Source: Dicyema japonicum
Taxonomy: Eukaryota > Dicyemida > Rhombozoa > Dicyemidae
NCBI GenBank assembly: GCA_011109175.1
Contig: RDEW01000053.1
Span: forward strand, 1 to 64,000
Length of the DNA stretch: 64,000 nt
Direction: 5' to 3'
Shown here piece after piece: positions 11,547 through 25,180 of the stretch. Every line of letters starts with the position of its first letter. Positions within the stretch are counted from its first letter, which is position 1. The notes below the pieces were generated by a model. That model was given only the letters and a program-made list of their open reading frames with translations. It did not search any database and had not been told where the DNA came from. The position numbers were made by a program, and so were the translations under genes.

Positions 11547-12554
11547 ATGTTGTCTTTTGATGATTCCTCTAATTTTTACATCCAAACGAAGGGAAATCTA
11601 AACCCAGAATTATTAATGAACACAGAAGGTCACTATTATTTAACAAAATTAAGATCTCCCATTGTTTAACTCAAATTCCTCGACTAAGGAATATAATCAG
11701 GAAGAATCGACCACCAATAGCCGTAAAAATGACCCCTTCTCTACAGCTTGGCTGGATATCGGCGACTTAATGGAGAATTTAAAGTTAGTGAGTGAGTCCT
11801 CCAACAAAGAAGAGTTAAAATTACACGTGGATAAGCCATCTTTCAACAAAATTGTAGATCTTTTACAGTAATTACTGTTTTTGACCTGTGCAGCATCGAG
11901 GATGACTTTTTGGAGAAGAATTCCTACGTGTTATGTGACCCTCTTAACGCTGACTGCGGAAGAATGCGGAAGCTTCTAAATTTTCGGTCCACGGATGAGG
12001 TTTCTATGTTTATGTACTTCAGGTGATGGAAAAGTCCGTTATGTCTTCGAATTTTGAGAAATACGACAACGTGGTTCCCTATATTCGTGGAGTCCGTGAA
12101 ATGAAGCGACAAAGACGAGTATTTATCTTTTGTGACTTTTCAGGCTGAGAGACAGACTACAAGGGAAAACGATGGTTCGGACTTCCTGCTCCAATTGTAT
12201 CTGAGGAGGCTGAGACTGACCTGAACATCATAAAGTATCGGAAAGCCCTCGCCGAACCTGGCCATTTCTACAAGGGGAACGACAGAAAGGACCTTCCGAA
12301 GTACTTCCAGGTTTGGAGGGATTGTTATCCCAGTTTGGGACGGTGTCGACTCTCCCAGCGATTTTGCTTCAGACCGACTTCCAAGGAAGCAGCGAAAGGG
12401 GACAATTGTAGAGGAGTTGCTGGAAAGTGAGGAGTTTAGAAAGTCCTTTTTTGTCTCTTAGTTTAGATCGAACAAGAAGTTCCATGAAATGAAGGAAAAG
12501 AAGCTGCAAAGGATGAAAGGACGATTTAACAGAGCTAAAAAAGGAAAGAGTTGA
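11547..12554 (+). CDS. DNTTIP2: FCF2 / DNTTIP2-like pre-rRNA processing factor (7 exons)
   Basis: The C-terminal Fcf2 domain is recognisable, as in nucleolar proteins of the small-subunit processome needed for early 18S rRNA maturation. Exons: 11547-11628, 11654-11867, 11894-11999, 12023-12118, 12152-12310, 12334-12442, 12467-12554; introns of 25, 26, 23, 33, 23 and 24 nt. Signature blocks: GKRWFGLPAPIVSEEA, IIKYRKALAEPGHFYKG, DRKDLPKYFQ, then DSPSDFASDRLPRKQRKGT and IVEELLESEEFRK, with a basic tail KKLQRMKGRFNRAKKGKS. The acidic, low-similarity N-terminus is typical of the family. One oddity: the sixth exon (12334-12442) is one base short of the frame that homology demands, between FGT and the DSPSDF block. 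This is either a true frameshift or a sequence error. The reading phases of the other exons agree. Identification is firm; whether this copy is functional is open. Confidence 0.85.
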
Positions 12555-12925
12555 TTTTGTGAATTTTTGTTTTTGCAATCAATTAATAATGAAGTACTAT
12601 TCTAACTTATTTGGGAGACCATAATTCAGTAGAGTGGTTGCAAGTTAATGGGCATTTTTAGTTACATTAAGATAGATAAATCAGGGGATGGTGGAATGTT
12701 AGCTTCACTCTCAGTAGAAATGTCCGGTTTTATTACGCCCTTGACGCTTGAATTCCTGAGTCAATTTCCTTAGGCTAGTAATCCTGAGATAATAGCCCGC
12801 AGTCAGATTCTACTGTATGCTATAGCGCATAATTAAATGATTTAAGAAATTTAATTTTATTGTCTTTTTAAATAATTTTTTATTTTGTTTTCTTTTATTT
12901 CATTCATGTGTGAGATACCATAACG

Positions 12926-13224
12926 ATGACCTTCCATAAGTAATCAAAAATTAGCCTTTTTCTACAACATTGCTTAAACTTCTTGATTATGCCTGCATCC
13001 ATTGGTTGAAAATGAGCAGTTGTGATTCTGGAAGTAATAAAATTTCAATGTTATCAAAGATTTTGTTAAAGCATTATCAACCAAAAATGAACTTTTTTCC
13101 GTAACATTTTAATTCATCAAAATTCCAAGTAATCAAAAATTAGCCTTTTTCTACAACATTGCTTAAACTTCTTGATTATTATCAACCAAAAATAAACTTT
13201 TTCCGTAACATTTTAATTCATCAC
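12926..13224. repeat. Interleaved direct duplications
   Basis: A block of about 50 bp beginning AAGTAATCAAAAATTAGCC occurs at about 12938-12990 and again at 13127-13180. A second block beginning ATCAACCAAAAAT occurs at 13076-13125 and again at 13180-13223. The two pairs interleave, implying one tandem duplication of about 100-190 bp with later change. The last block carries the hAT target site immediately downstream. Confidence 0.75.
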
Positions 13225-14129
13225 TAGGGCAACCAATTGCAATAAATTGCAATTAAATATAATTTAATAAAAGTTTTTTTAAGTAGAAAGACAATTATTT
13301 AACAAAGAAGCAAATGTTAGTTGAGGAAGCCTGGCTTTGTAAATTGCGAACGAGCTCCCTCGGAGTATGGCCATTCAATCTTTTGTCTCAGCCATAACCC
13401 TTCTCGTTGATCCCTTTTCTTTCATGCAATCATTCCTCGAGTTCGCGCAAGAACTCACAGATGTTTATAACCTGATTTCTTCTGTAAAAGCTTCCACAGT
13501 GAAGAACAAAGGACGCTGAGAAATGTTCTCACAAATAGGAAATCCACCGAAGTTGTCAAAAGATGGGGAAGCTGGCTAAGCAGCCAAAGATTACTCCCAA
13601 AATCTTCCAGAAATTATTAAATTTGTTCTGAATCTGAAGGAAATGGAATTTTAATCAAAATGTTTTGATTTTTATTTATTTTAGGCAAAAGAATCAGTTA
13701 ATATTCCCACGTTGTTTTCATGTTTGACCGAAATCAGCTCAAACTAATTGGTTTTAATTAAATGATTTCAAATACAAACTACTTGATTATTTAATTCTTA
13801 TGCAGATCTGAACAGCATAGAATTTTCATCAGATCGGTGCAATATAAAAAATTATATATCAAAAAAGCTTCAGAAATCTGGGATCTAAGTATTTCTGATT
13901 TCCCAAATAAAAATATTTCGCTATAAATTTACTCATACCTTCGAAATTGTTGCAGCCTCAGTTGAAAGGGGGATTATCTTTTTGACGAAAATTCTTACTA
14001 AAAATTGAAATTTTAAACCTGAAAATGTTCAGGGATATTTAATTTCGTATTACATTAAATGATTTTGTTTATTTTTCCATAATGCAATTTTTACAATTAA
14101 TTTTTGTTTGCAATTTTCTGGTTGCCCTA
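13225..14129. mobile_element. Non-autonomous hAT-like element with perfect 8-bp target duplication
   Basis: The 905-bp segment begins TAGGGCAACCA and ends TGGTTGCCCTA, with further inverted similarity inside (AATTGCAA and its complement). It is flanked on both sides by TTCATCAC (13217-13224 and 14130-14137), an 8-bp target duplication as made by hAT transposases. No transposase domain was recognised inside, so it would depend on enzyme supplied elsewhere. Confidence 0.85.
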
Positions 14130-14137
14130 TTCATCAC

Positions 14138-14703
14138 TAAGATTACTGATGAAAATATTAAAAAGTTATGTTGTCATCCAATCCCTTTTATTTTCACAGT
14201 ACAGTAATTTTCAAACTCAAGATTTTTAGACATGCAACGTGAAATTCTGAAAGGTGTGCTGATCTCCTCAGTGATGTGATGTTTGTTCCCTTCGCTATGG
14301 AAACCTCCGGACATTAGTCTTACACTTTCCTGAAGAAGGCAGAAAGGAATCCTTTACCAGGTAGGTACCGTTGCGCAATAGAACTTACTTTTTTTATTCA
14401 AAACTGAGGATTTTGTGTTTTTTTTAATTTTTATCCAAACAAATAATATTTATGTCTTTTAAAAAATATAGGGGAACCAATCAAAATGAGGCACAAGCTC
14501 GATTTTGTAATAGCTTTGTATGGATTATTCAAATTGAGTAATTTTTTTGCGTAATGCCATGTTTAAAAGTAAGCTCAGCCCAAAGTGCAAATGGCTCAAC
14601 CTCAACCAACCAAAAAAAGATTAGGCGATAGGAAAAAATTCGGACTTGTCCCGTTCGGTAAGAATCCTTCCTCATTAAAGAGAGTGGCTTTCCAAACTGC
14701 TTC
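14138..14703. other. Intergenic, no supported gene
   Basis: No domain or repeat was recognised on either strand. Confidence 0.35.
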
Positions 14704-15120
14704 ATGATTACTTCATCGAATTGGATCGGTCCTGTTCTGGTGAAAGTAGACAATTTCTTATTCAGCATAATTGGGAATGATAACAAAGTCATCTTTTCGA
14801 CTTCCGAAAATGGCCTTAATATGATCAAAATTTTGCCTGAGAACGATACAATCGCCTTTTTCATCGACACAAAGATTGAATGTAATTTTCGACTGATTTT
14901 AGATTACAATTTTATTTGTGGCGTTGATGATGCGCTTACGGGGAATCACATGCAGGGTAAGTTTGAGATTTATGTCCCTGATAAGAACTCGAGGGATAAG
15001 TTTTTTGCCATCATTAAAGGGATGTTTAGCATTGTTTCTGAGGTAAAGATAAATAATATCCTAGAAAACAAAAAGTTGTTTTTACGCCCAGTATTTTGGG
15101 GAGGAGGCAACCGAGAATAA
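14704..15120 (+). CDS. Uncharacterised 138-aa protein
   Basis: An uninterrupted frame of 138 codons starts MITSSNWIGPVLVKVDN and stops at 15118-15120. Composition is mixed and globular-looking, with alternating hydrophobic segments (LFSIIGNDNKVIFSTSENG, DTIAFFIDTKIECNFRL) unlike the low-complexity shadow frames nearby. No signal peptide, membrane helix or family motif was recognised, and no LINE or transposase motif is present. It is unusual here in lacking introns, so it may be the long exon of a gene whose other exons were not recognised. The start is simply the first ATG of the frame. Confidence 0.4.
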   Translation: MITSSNWIGPVLVKVDNFLFSIIGNDNKVIFSTSENGLNMIKILPENDTIAFFIDTKIECNFRLILDYNFICGVDDALTGNHMQGKFEIYVPDKNSRDKFFAIIKGMFSIVSEVKINNILENKKLFLRPVFWGGGNRE

Positions 15121-15680
15121 AATTTACACAATTATCTAACTGAATTGGTCAAGAATTTTTGCTTATTTTTTATTTTGTTGGCTAAAAAAAGGCGACTAAG
15201 GTGTTAAAAACCTCCTAACTCGAGATTGTCGTCTTAAAGGCGTCATTGGCTCCACCTAACTCAGGAAACGGGCAATGCCTGACAGGCATTCTAAAAGGAT
15301 TGCTCCTTCCCTACTCCACCTTAGGGGTTCACAGTGAAAGATCTTAGGAAGGAGGTGAAGCAGGGAAGGGATGCGTCCATTCCAACGGGAAGAACATGGT
15401 AAAACTCAAGACTATTCTGGGGAAGATTCAATACGATGATTTGTGACCTGCTTGAACCACCGAGTTGGCCGTGAAAACAATTCCGTGCAATCCAAACCCT
15501 CAGAACAACTATTGAGACGCCTTAGGGCAACTCGAGATCTCGGCAAAGGAACAAGATCGGGTGGCAGTCATTTTTAGAAAAATATTAAATCAATATCACT
15601 CCCCGATAGATTCATCGATTAATCTGAAAAAATCCTTGAATCTTGAATTTGTTTATCCTCAATTAGCCTTTTCTTTAAAA
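15121..15680. other. Intergenic, no supported gene
   Basis: Spacer between the unknown ORF and the coiled-coil gene. Nothing was recognised. Confidence 0.35.
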
Positions 15681-16119
15681 TTAGCGAACAAAAACCTTTC
15701 TTAACTCATTTAACTTCTCCTGCAGATCTTTCCGAGTCTCCAAAAGTTCCTGGTTTGTTTTGTTGAGGTCACTGCCTACTTTTCTCTAGAATGACCGACA
15801 AACTCCACAATATAGCTTCTACTAGAGGTCCCGAAATCAGAGTAATTGATAGTCAACTGCTTTTGAATCTGCCTTAGCAGCTTTTTGCACTCATTTTTGT
15901 ATTCAACTGACAATCTGTCCACCAAAAAAGTCAGATTGATCGTATTTTCAGACTCCTGCGCATATTTCTTTTTCCACAACTCACTCTCTTCTGTCAGATC
16001 AAAACTTACCCCTAGATTTCTAATCTTAGACATTTTTATGCTCATCATCGCTCGGTCTCTCTCCGTAGGGAAATCTACCATAAACCCGGGAATCCACCAT
16101 TTCTAATCTTATCTTCCAT
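15681..16119 (-). CDS. Small coiled-coil protein (3 exons)
   Basis: Three exons read on the minus strand (16119-16098, 16074-15804, 15783-15681), joined by introns of 23 and 20 nt, give 131 residues starting MEDKIRNDFPTERDRAMM. The charged heptad-like stretches KKYAQESENTINLTFLVDRL, YKNECKKLLRQIQKQL and NKTNQELLETRKDLQEKL suggest a largely helical, coiled-coil protein. No signal peptide or membrane segment is seen. I do not recognise the family. The start is chosen because the first intron then restores the frame; beginning instead at the internal ATG near 16081 would lose eight residues. Joining is supported by phase consistency, not by a homologue. Confidence 0.6.
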
Positions 16120-17360
16120 CAATTCGACTCAAATGTGCTATATTTAAACAAACCATGACGTAACAATATTAAAACGTCAAAAATCATTATAACTCAGATA
16201 TTGTTTAAGCCAACGAGGGATGGTCTCCTTGTATTCTCGAAAGCCACGTGTTCCCGTATTTGTGGTACCATCTAAGGTACAAAAATGTCATTACGAGCCA
16301 AAAAGGAGTTCCCCCTAGATGGTCCAAAGTGATTCCAGGGGACTCTTTTTGAAAAAGAGACCTAACGTTTCGAAGGCACACACGCAGTTAAAAATCTGAC
16401 CTTAAAAACCGCGGAAAACCTGCCCTGAAGAAAACGAATGGGAAAAGGACCCTATCCAGGCCCAATTATGGAGTAGTGGCAGGTCGGGTTGCTGAGCACG
16501 TGCAGAGCAAATATCCCCATGATGGCCCCTGGACTTGAAATAACAGGAAAATCTCACGGCTCCGATGCTTCCATAAGTCACTCCCTTGACCATCTTTCCC
16601 AACAAGACTAAGAAACACGGAAAAACAGGCCTAAGTAAGCCAAAAACGGAAACCGGCGGAAATATATAAGAAAACAAAGTCGGAGGGGCCGTAACTCTCC
16701 CACCGAGGGAGCAAACTGAATGAAGGCAAATAAGTTAAAAAAACAGATGAAGGGGGTTCGAGTGGCTGAAAAATGCACGTCAGCATCGTATAAATCGGGA
16801 TTCTGGAGAAATGAGGTAAATCTACTTTTCAGGAGAGGAGACGAAGTGCTTGACCATGGTCGAATAGTAGAAAGGACCTGCCAAGTAAGAAATTAGGAGG
16901 TTGAGGACCACAATGGCGTAAATTGGAGACGAATGACTCCTTGAACACAAGCCACATAGTTTCCCAAAATTGGAGCTACTTAAAATGAGCTATGTTACGT
17001 ATTATCTCGTCACTCCTGGAGTTCCACAGAGACCAGATCGAAGGCCTCGGTCTCCGGTATTCCCAAAGGCTGGATATGGCAAAGGCGATTCCGCTGATCT
17101 GGAATTTTTAAATAATAAACGGTAATAAAAATGTCCTGAATAAAAAAATAAATATTTCTCTTTTTTCCAATATTATCTTCAGATATATTTGTTTTATTAG
17201 TTTTGGTGTGACGACCCTTATTTCGTAATCCTCTATTTAATTAATAGAGATATTTTGATCCTGGCTTTAATGAAAATATCAGCCCTTAACATAAATGAAA
17301 ACATTTAAATGTTTTATTTTAATCATTTAAATTGTTTAAATTAATTGTTGTTAATTATTA
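16120..17360. other. Intergenic, no supported gene
   Basis: No gene recognised. A short segment near 16905-16940 (TTGAGGACCACAATGG) resembles 38708-38735 (TTGATGACCACAATGG), so both may be remnants of one repeat family. No element ends could be defined. Confidence 0.35.
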
Positions 17361-17619
17361 TTTTTAATTTTCAACCATCCATATGTGAGCACCACCCCTA
17401 TCTAATTACGTGCGATATCCTCCTGTCCCTTTGCAACCTCTACGTGTTGACAATCATTAATTAGCACAACGTTCGTTTACAATGCTGGGACTGAGCGATC
17501 TATGCATCCTACAAGTAAGTGATGCCGGGGTTGCTTAACTAACTAACGATCCATAAGAGTTCCTCTTATACGGCACTTTCTTATAGTCAGGAAATGTGAT
17601 GAGTGTTGAGTGAGACCGG

Positions 17620-17680
17620 GATTACTTGAATTTTTCATTCTGGCTATGGCAGTGTTTTTTTGGTTCAATAAAATTTTAAA
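17620..17680 (+). mobile_element. Jockey-like LINE 3' untranslated end
   Basis: The sequence from CCGGGATTACTTGAATTT to GGTTCAATAAAATT matches the 3' ends at 9.87-9.95 kb and 62.84-62.91 kb (both inverted). No coding part is recognisable upstream. Confidence 0.6.
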
Positions 17681-17759
17681 TTTTTTTTAAATCGACAAGA
17701 CCTCAATACACAAATGTATGCGTCACTGCCAAAAAATATAAAACGAAAAAAATGTCCCG

Positions 17760-18196
17760 GGAGTAGATCTTTCGAGGGCCTTCGACACAGTAAACAGAAG
17801 CAAGCTGATGAAGGTTCTCGAAAAGACACCAAACCTTAATGAAATCCATTAATAATCATGTTTTTTGAGACACCCCCTTGCTGTCAAACTGGGTAATGGA
17901 GACCTAAAATCACGAAGATAGATGAAACTTTTCGGACACATGCTGCGCCTTTATCACACAACTACACCGAATCCCCAAAATTCCTAGGAAAGCCAAGAGT
18001 AACCCGTCCAGTTATTCTCAACGCTGACTAACAAAAATTAATGGTAAACTCTTACGCACGAGGATATCACTAACATACGAAAAGGGCACGGAACAAGAAT
18101 GCCTGGAAGAAGTCAGTTATCAAGATCTGTCACGTGGCACAAGAGAAATCTTAACAAAGTTATTTTTTCTCGAACAATATTTTTAATAATAATATT
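17760..18196 (+). mobile_element. LINE family A copy 5, internally deleted
   Basis: Contains the palm motif VDLSRAFDTVNRSKLMKVL (17763-), then after a deletion the C-terminal block MKLFGHMLRL (17921-), and ends in a TAATAATA tail near 18184-18196. Frames are broken. Confidence 0.75.
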
Positions 18197-18604
18197 TGAA
18201 AACAAAGTAGGTTAGTGGTTGTCGCTGTCACTCGCGTCACATTTAGCTGTGAATTTGACTCCCACACTGCTACCTACTGGTCAAAAACTGTCTTCTCTGA
18301 TCTTTGCCTTCTTCGACCTGTGATGAACTCTAAATTAATGGGCCCAGGCATCCCCAGATGTCTCACAGAAATCGATGAAATAAAAGTCTGGTATTTCCAT
18401 TTAATATTTTTCAGCTCTGGAAGTCCCAGATTTCGCAAACTCTAAAGTTTAGACAGATTTGCAGTCTGTAAAGTATATCCAACGTAAGGCATTTTCCCTC
18501 CTCCATATATTATTTTTCCTATAGTATTTTTCTCCAAAAAACTTGATAACAAGAATATTTAAGATTTTTGTTAATTCCTCCCGTGTTCCTCCCTAGGGAC
18601 CCTT
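18197..18604. other. Intergenic, no supported gene
   Basis: No gene recognised. A weak tRNA-like pattern was examined and rejected. Confidence 0.35.
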
Positions 18605-19215
18605 TTAACGATGACTATTCGGATTGGTATCGCACAACGGCTGGGAGTTGATGTTTGCGTCGAACATCAATGTCGTTGTGGAGGGATCGTCGATGCCAAA
18701 GGGCTGCATCCGCTTTCGTGCAAAAGGAGTGCGGGCAGAGCACCCCGCCACTCTGCTAGGAATCACATTGTCATGCGATCTCTTGAAGCGGCAGGCTTCC
18801 CGGCAGTACTGAAGCACGTGGGATTGTCCGCGGAGACGAGAAAAGAGCGGATAGGTTAACTATCTTTCCGTTCACTGAGGGAATTGGACTGCACTGTTGT
18901 GGATTCTTTCTCGAACTCGATGATGCTCAGCTCGATGCAGTCTGCTGGATCGGCAACCGATCTGGCCGAGAAAATCAAGATTAAAAAATATGGCCAAATT
19001 GGAGTGCTTTCGTTTTGTACCGGTGGCAATCGAGACGTCTGGTGCCGCGGGAAGTATCACAGCCTCTTTCCTGAAGGAAATTGGTGGGAAAATGGCCCAC
19101 CGTAAGAAAAACTTGCGGGAAGCGGTCTGGCTGATGCAACGAATTGGGATTGCAGTTGTCCGCGGAATCGCTTACTACGTAATGTCAGAAACCGCTCTTC
19201 CCCATAGTTAATAAA
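18605..19215 (+). mobile_element. LINE family D, C-terminal domain fragment
   Basis: Matches the conserved C-terminal region seen in one large group of animal LINE polymerases. The zinc-ribbon-like part reads CRCGGIVDAKGLHPLSCKRS, followed by GRAPRHSARNHIVMRSLEAA, a diverged CTVVDSFSNSM block, and PVAIETSGAAGSITASFLKE with WLMQRIGIAVVRG. At least two frame changes are needed. No reverse transcriptase motif is left, so it is 5' truncated. Confidence 0.75.
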
Positions 19216-19660
19216 TAATATTTTATTGTTAAATAAACGCCATTTTTTGAAAGTAAAATCCAATTGTATGGTTTTTTTGCTTGAATGGGAAATCAAATTA
19301 TCGAAAAACAAACGAAAAATTTTATTAGTGATCAGCCTACAAAATCGGCGTGGAATTAAAGTAAATAGGAATACGACTTGAAGCTTGGAAGAGATCAGCA
19401 ATTTGGGGGATAGTTTCTGTTACTACGGGGAATGAATGTTAAAAAGCTAAAAGTTCTTCGACTAAGGATATCAAATTTGTTCGCTCGATTTATGGAAAAT
19501 CTGTTATTCAATCCGCAAATAGCCGAATTTACCAGGGTTAATGATCATCAACACGGCGAGACCTGCTTCATAAAAAAATTTATTTTGTTGCTTCAATTGC
19601 GGAGGGTATGGAAATTCTAGGGAGTTTGTCCACTCAAATCTTTCTGATTGCATAAACAGA
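19216..19660. other. Intergenic, no supported gene
   Basis: Open stretches exist on both strands but none carries a recognisable domain. Confidence 0.35.
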
Positions 19661-19664
19661 TGCA

Positions 19665-21920
19665 TAAAATGTGGCCGGATGGATACCAGGCAACGGTCTT
19701 AATAATTGGATGCCTCCACATAGTCGTGGCAGAGCATGGATCCGCACCGAGTGGCTAAATGATCAACCGACATGCTCCTTGACTTACAATGGGGACATGT
19801 ATTTGTTGACCGACCCCAAAAAATATTGCGGTCTTGCATATACGTGTACATCACCTCCGATCGAGGTGATGTTGTCACCGTATTTTAGCCATATGACTTA
19901 AGGTCGACATGTGGGTTGTCCAATGCTCTGAAGAGGACCTTATGAAGGCTTTTTAAGTTGATCTTTTCCATAAATTATTATATTGTAATTCGATCAACGC
20001 CTTCACATTTACTAGCCCACCATCATCAACACCATACTTAGCAGACAAAAAAGGTCTGATAGTGCCTAGGTGGGTTCCCCGTGTTTTCTCGGTCGTTATT
20101 ATGGCGTGCTTCCTAGCAGACACACTCGACCCAGCCATCAGAGTGTCGTGCATTCGCTCACTTAGTTGGACTACTCCACGGCCGAATTTATCACGAGGTA
20201 AATATAGTCTCTCCTTATTGGCTGGCAGCACATGGACATGTTTCTTTCTGAGTACTCCACGGATCATAACATCCATCTCATCATACTCTTTGGGCTCAAA
20301 CTCTTCAACACCTATGTAGTAATTTAGGAGCGAGACAGCATACTCATTTAATGCTAGGAACAAATTCCTTGCATTTAGAAACGTCTTACACAATAACGCT
20401 GCTCTTTTACGGATGCCTTCAGTATTTTGTTGCTTTGTCTCAGGCATTATAAGGGACTTTGGAGTTTCGATAACACCCAGATACTTACTAACTCTTGCTA
20501 CATACTTGCGTGTTAGTCACAGACTTTGAATAATTCAAATCTAGTCCTATACTAGAATTCCCTGGCACAGACCCCCATGGAGTAGAGCTCCTCGGCTGTT
20601 CGAGCATACATCTTCAGGTCATCGATAGAAAGAAGGTGATTTGTACTGAAGCAAACCCCCTCACAATGAACTGGTATTTGCTCAAACCGGTCATTGAGGC
20701 GGCGACTCAATGGCTCCAAACAGAGAAGAAAGAGCAGTGGAGACATGCTTTCCCCCTGAAGGATCCCCCTTGAGTTTTACCTCGCCTATCCGGTGCCTAT
20801 TATAGTTCAGATGAATACTCCACTATTCATCACAGCCACTACAAAACTGATGAATCACACAGGCATACATAGACTGTGCAGGCTCGACAGGGTAAAAATG
20901 ATCAACTAAATGGTAAGCCTTCTTCACATCCACCCACATAGACAAAAGTGAGTTTCCGTGAGACACAGAAAGGCACTTTTTGATCAAACCTGCTATTTTC
21001 CCCTGAAAATTTCGCACAGTACCCAACTGATTCTCGGAGAGAATTCCATTTGCTTCTACAAAGCTCTTGACCTCATTAGCCACCAATTTGGACATCAGCT
21101 TATACAGGGTTGGCAATGCAGGTTATCGGTCGATAATCTGCAGCAGACTGAGGGTTGTCCAGCTTTGGGATCAAATAAGTTGTCCCTGTGCAGGCCCAAT
21201 CAGGAAAGTGATGCTTTTCTGTAATACACGACACATAGAATCGTGCAATGAAGTTCATTTTTTGATAAAGAAATTATAAACTTTATCGACCCCGGTCGTT
21301 TTCCAATCAGGGAGATGTCTAATTACCGATTTAAATTTCTTAAAATCGAAAATTCCGCAAGAAAGAATCGGCGCTGTACGGGACATTCAACGCAATTCCT
21401 CTGTACGGTTTAGCCTCCCACATACTACCCCATGTGGAAATCATTTCCGCGTCCTGCTGGGAACATACACTATGGCCATTTTCGTGTAGGCGACGGTAAA
21501 ACAATCTGCGATTAAACTCAAAAAGATTATTTTCTCCTTCTCTTACACCGACTTTCATGTGTATAAAATTTCCTCTTATTCACCATTATTGCCCCTTCTA
21601 ACTCCACATTTGCTTCTCTCTTTGCCTACAGCCATTTTCTTGAGTTCACTCACAGATATAGCAGTACTGAATATGCCACTGCAGAGCTCCGCCAAGTATG
21701 GCCAACCATTCCATGGCATTCGGGATAGCCTGCTACGTACCTGCAGGACTACCTGCCTCGCCCATTCTTTAGGGTCAGCTGCCACAACGCTCTCGGATAT
21801 GGCAAGAATTATATTCATTCCATCAGGTAACGCAAGTGATCCTTCTCCTTTTTTCCTTTCAACATTTATTGCCAACTCGAGAGAGTTTTAACGCCACCGA
21901 ATCGAACGCACGTTGCATGT
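19665..21920 (-). mobile_element. R2-like LINE (family C) copy 1, decayed
   Basis: A single-ORF LINE of the R2/CRE-like type read on the minus strand. Blocks in order: N-terminal linker RQVVLQVRSRLSRMPWNGWP (21.78 kb), FNRRLFYRRL (21.5 kb), reverse transcriptase fingers LYKLMSKLVANEVKSFVEAN and ILSENQLGTVR with WVDVKKAYHLVDH (20.82-21.12 kb), SPLLFLLCLEPLSRRLND and TNHLLSIDDLKMYART (20.55-20.75 kb; the catalytic box reads IDDL), and the thumb region 20447-19953 (FEPKEYDEMDVMIRGVLRKK, LSAKYGVDDGGLVNVKAL). The CCHC-like segment follows, after which the copy stops before the endonuclease. Multiple frameshifts separate the blocks, so it is inactive. Confidence 0.85.
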
Positions 21921-22375
21921 TTATTTTTTTTTCCCATTTTATAATCTTAATTATTTTATCATTATTCCTTTTTTTTAATAAAATTCTTTACAAAAATTCT
22001 TGGCGTCTTGTTTAGTGTCTAAATGTACTTCTAAAAACGTCGTGCCAGCCTTCCTCATATAGATAATCCAGATTATTCCAATAATTAATTGAAATCTTTG
22101 AATTGATCCATTTTCTTGATTTCCGATATAATTCATCAAGAAATATTGATATAATGGATTTAGAATCGCAGGAAAATCTGATCTCGACGTATCCAATCAA
22201 AAGTGGTCTTTACAGTATTATAGCACAATTCCCTAATAATTATGTCGTCAACTCTAAGGGGGCAGTGTTCATGTATGTTATGATGACGTCACTATTTATG
22301 AGTGCGTAAACAGATTTAAATCCCATATGTCATATTAACCATAATAAATGAGACGGATCTCTGTTTCGTGGTTAC
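21921..22375. other. Intergenic, no supported gene
   Basis: AT-rich spacer. Overlapping short frames have no recognisable content. Confidence 0.35.
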
Positions 22376-22379
22376 ACTG

Positions 22380-22625
22380 GGTCACATGTGTCGAAAGATC
22401 CTCCATACAAAAACTATTATATTGTAATTCGATCAACGCCTTCACATTTATTAGCCCACCATCATCAACACCATACTTAGCAGTCAAAAAAGGTCTGAGG
22501 TGAGTTATAATCCTACCATCTGGTAGCGTGAGTGACACTTTTCTTTTTTTGCTTCCAACAATTTTAGCAGCTCAATAATTTTTTAACGCTACAGAATCGA
22601 ACGCACATTGCATGTTTTTTGGAAA
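22380..22625 (-). mobile_element. R2-like LINE (family C) copy 2, internally deleted derivative
   Basis: The part at 22413-22500 is nearly identical to the thumb region of copy 1 (YGVDDGGLINVKALIELQY). It is fused directly to 22500-22620, which matches the 5' portion of copy 1 at about 21.81-21.92 kb (shared ending GAATCGAACGCAC). The reverse transcriptase core is missing. This looks like a short deletion derivative, not a simple 5' truncation. Confidence 0.75.
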
Positions 22626-23291
22626 AATCAACAAAAATTTATGTAAAAACGTACAAATAAAAATACTGGTAATTTTACAAACGAATTTTTCCTCACTCGA
22701 TTTACGTTCAATTGCAAAACGATCAGGGAGAAACATGAGCCGGGATTCTGTTTTACGTCACACATAACAGTTAGCAGACCCAGTAACCCACCTCATGAAA
22801 CGATGTGAAAAGGTAAGATAGGAGAATAGTTTTTTTACGCTTACTGACACTGAGCGCCGCCAAATTAGAATAACCAGTACACGTCACGCTAACATTTGAG
22901 TTTTACAATTAAGATTAAAATTATTTCCAAAGACCAAGGGTAACCAAACTAACTCACCGATCCTGACTCGTTCCAGTATTCTAGAATTTGTTACCAGGTA
23001 ACGACGTTGTCCCTGGGGAAGAATTGTTGGATCCTCTTGATGCCGGCCAGGCATTGGCGCCTCCTCAGTATGGTGGATCCAATGACGTCATCAAAAGGAG
23101 AATAATTTTAACAAACTATCCACGTAGCACCACATGGCCCTACGCGAATTTAAAATTCTGAATGAAAATAAAATAAAATCAACAGTTAACAGACTTTGGT
23201 AATTTATTTTAATATTTTTTATTGAAAAAAATAATTCTTATTTTTAATAAAATATTGAATTTAATTTCTTGGACATTTCTTGTGTTGTTTT
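22626..23291. other. Intergenic, no supported gene
   Basis: Spacer upstream of the copine gene. No element or gene recognised. Confidence 0.35.

Positions 23292-25180
<1,889 letters not shown>

Noticed and set aside
18210-18285. tRNA-like pattern (GGTTAGTGGTTG with GAATTTGACTCCC)
   Set aside because: A-box and B-box are loosely matched but the cloverleaf stems do not pair; at most a decayed tRNA-derived repeat.
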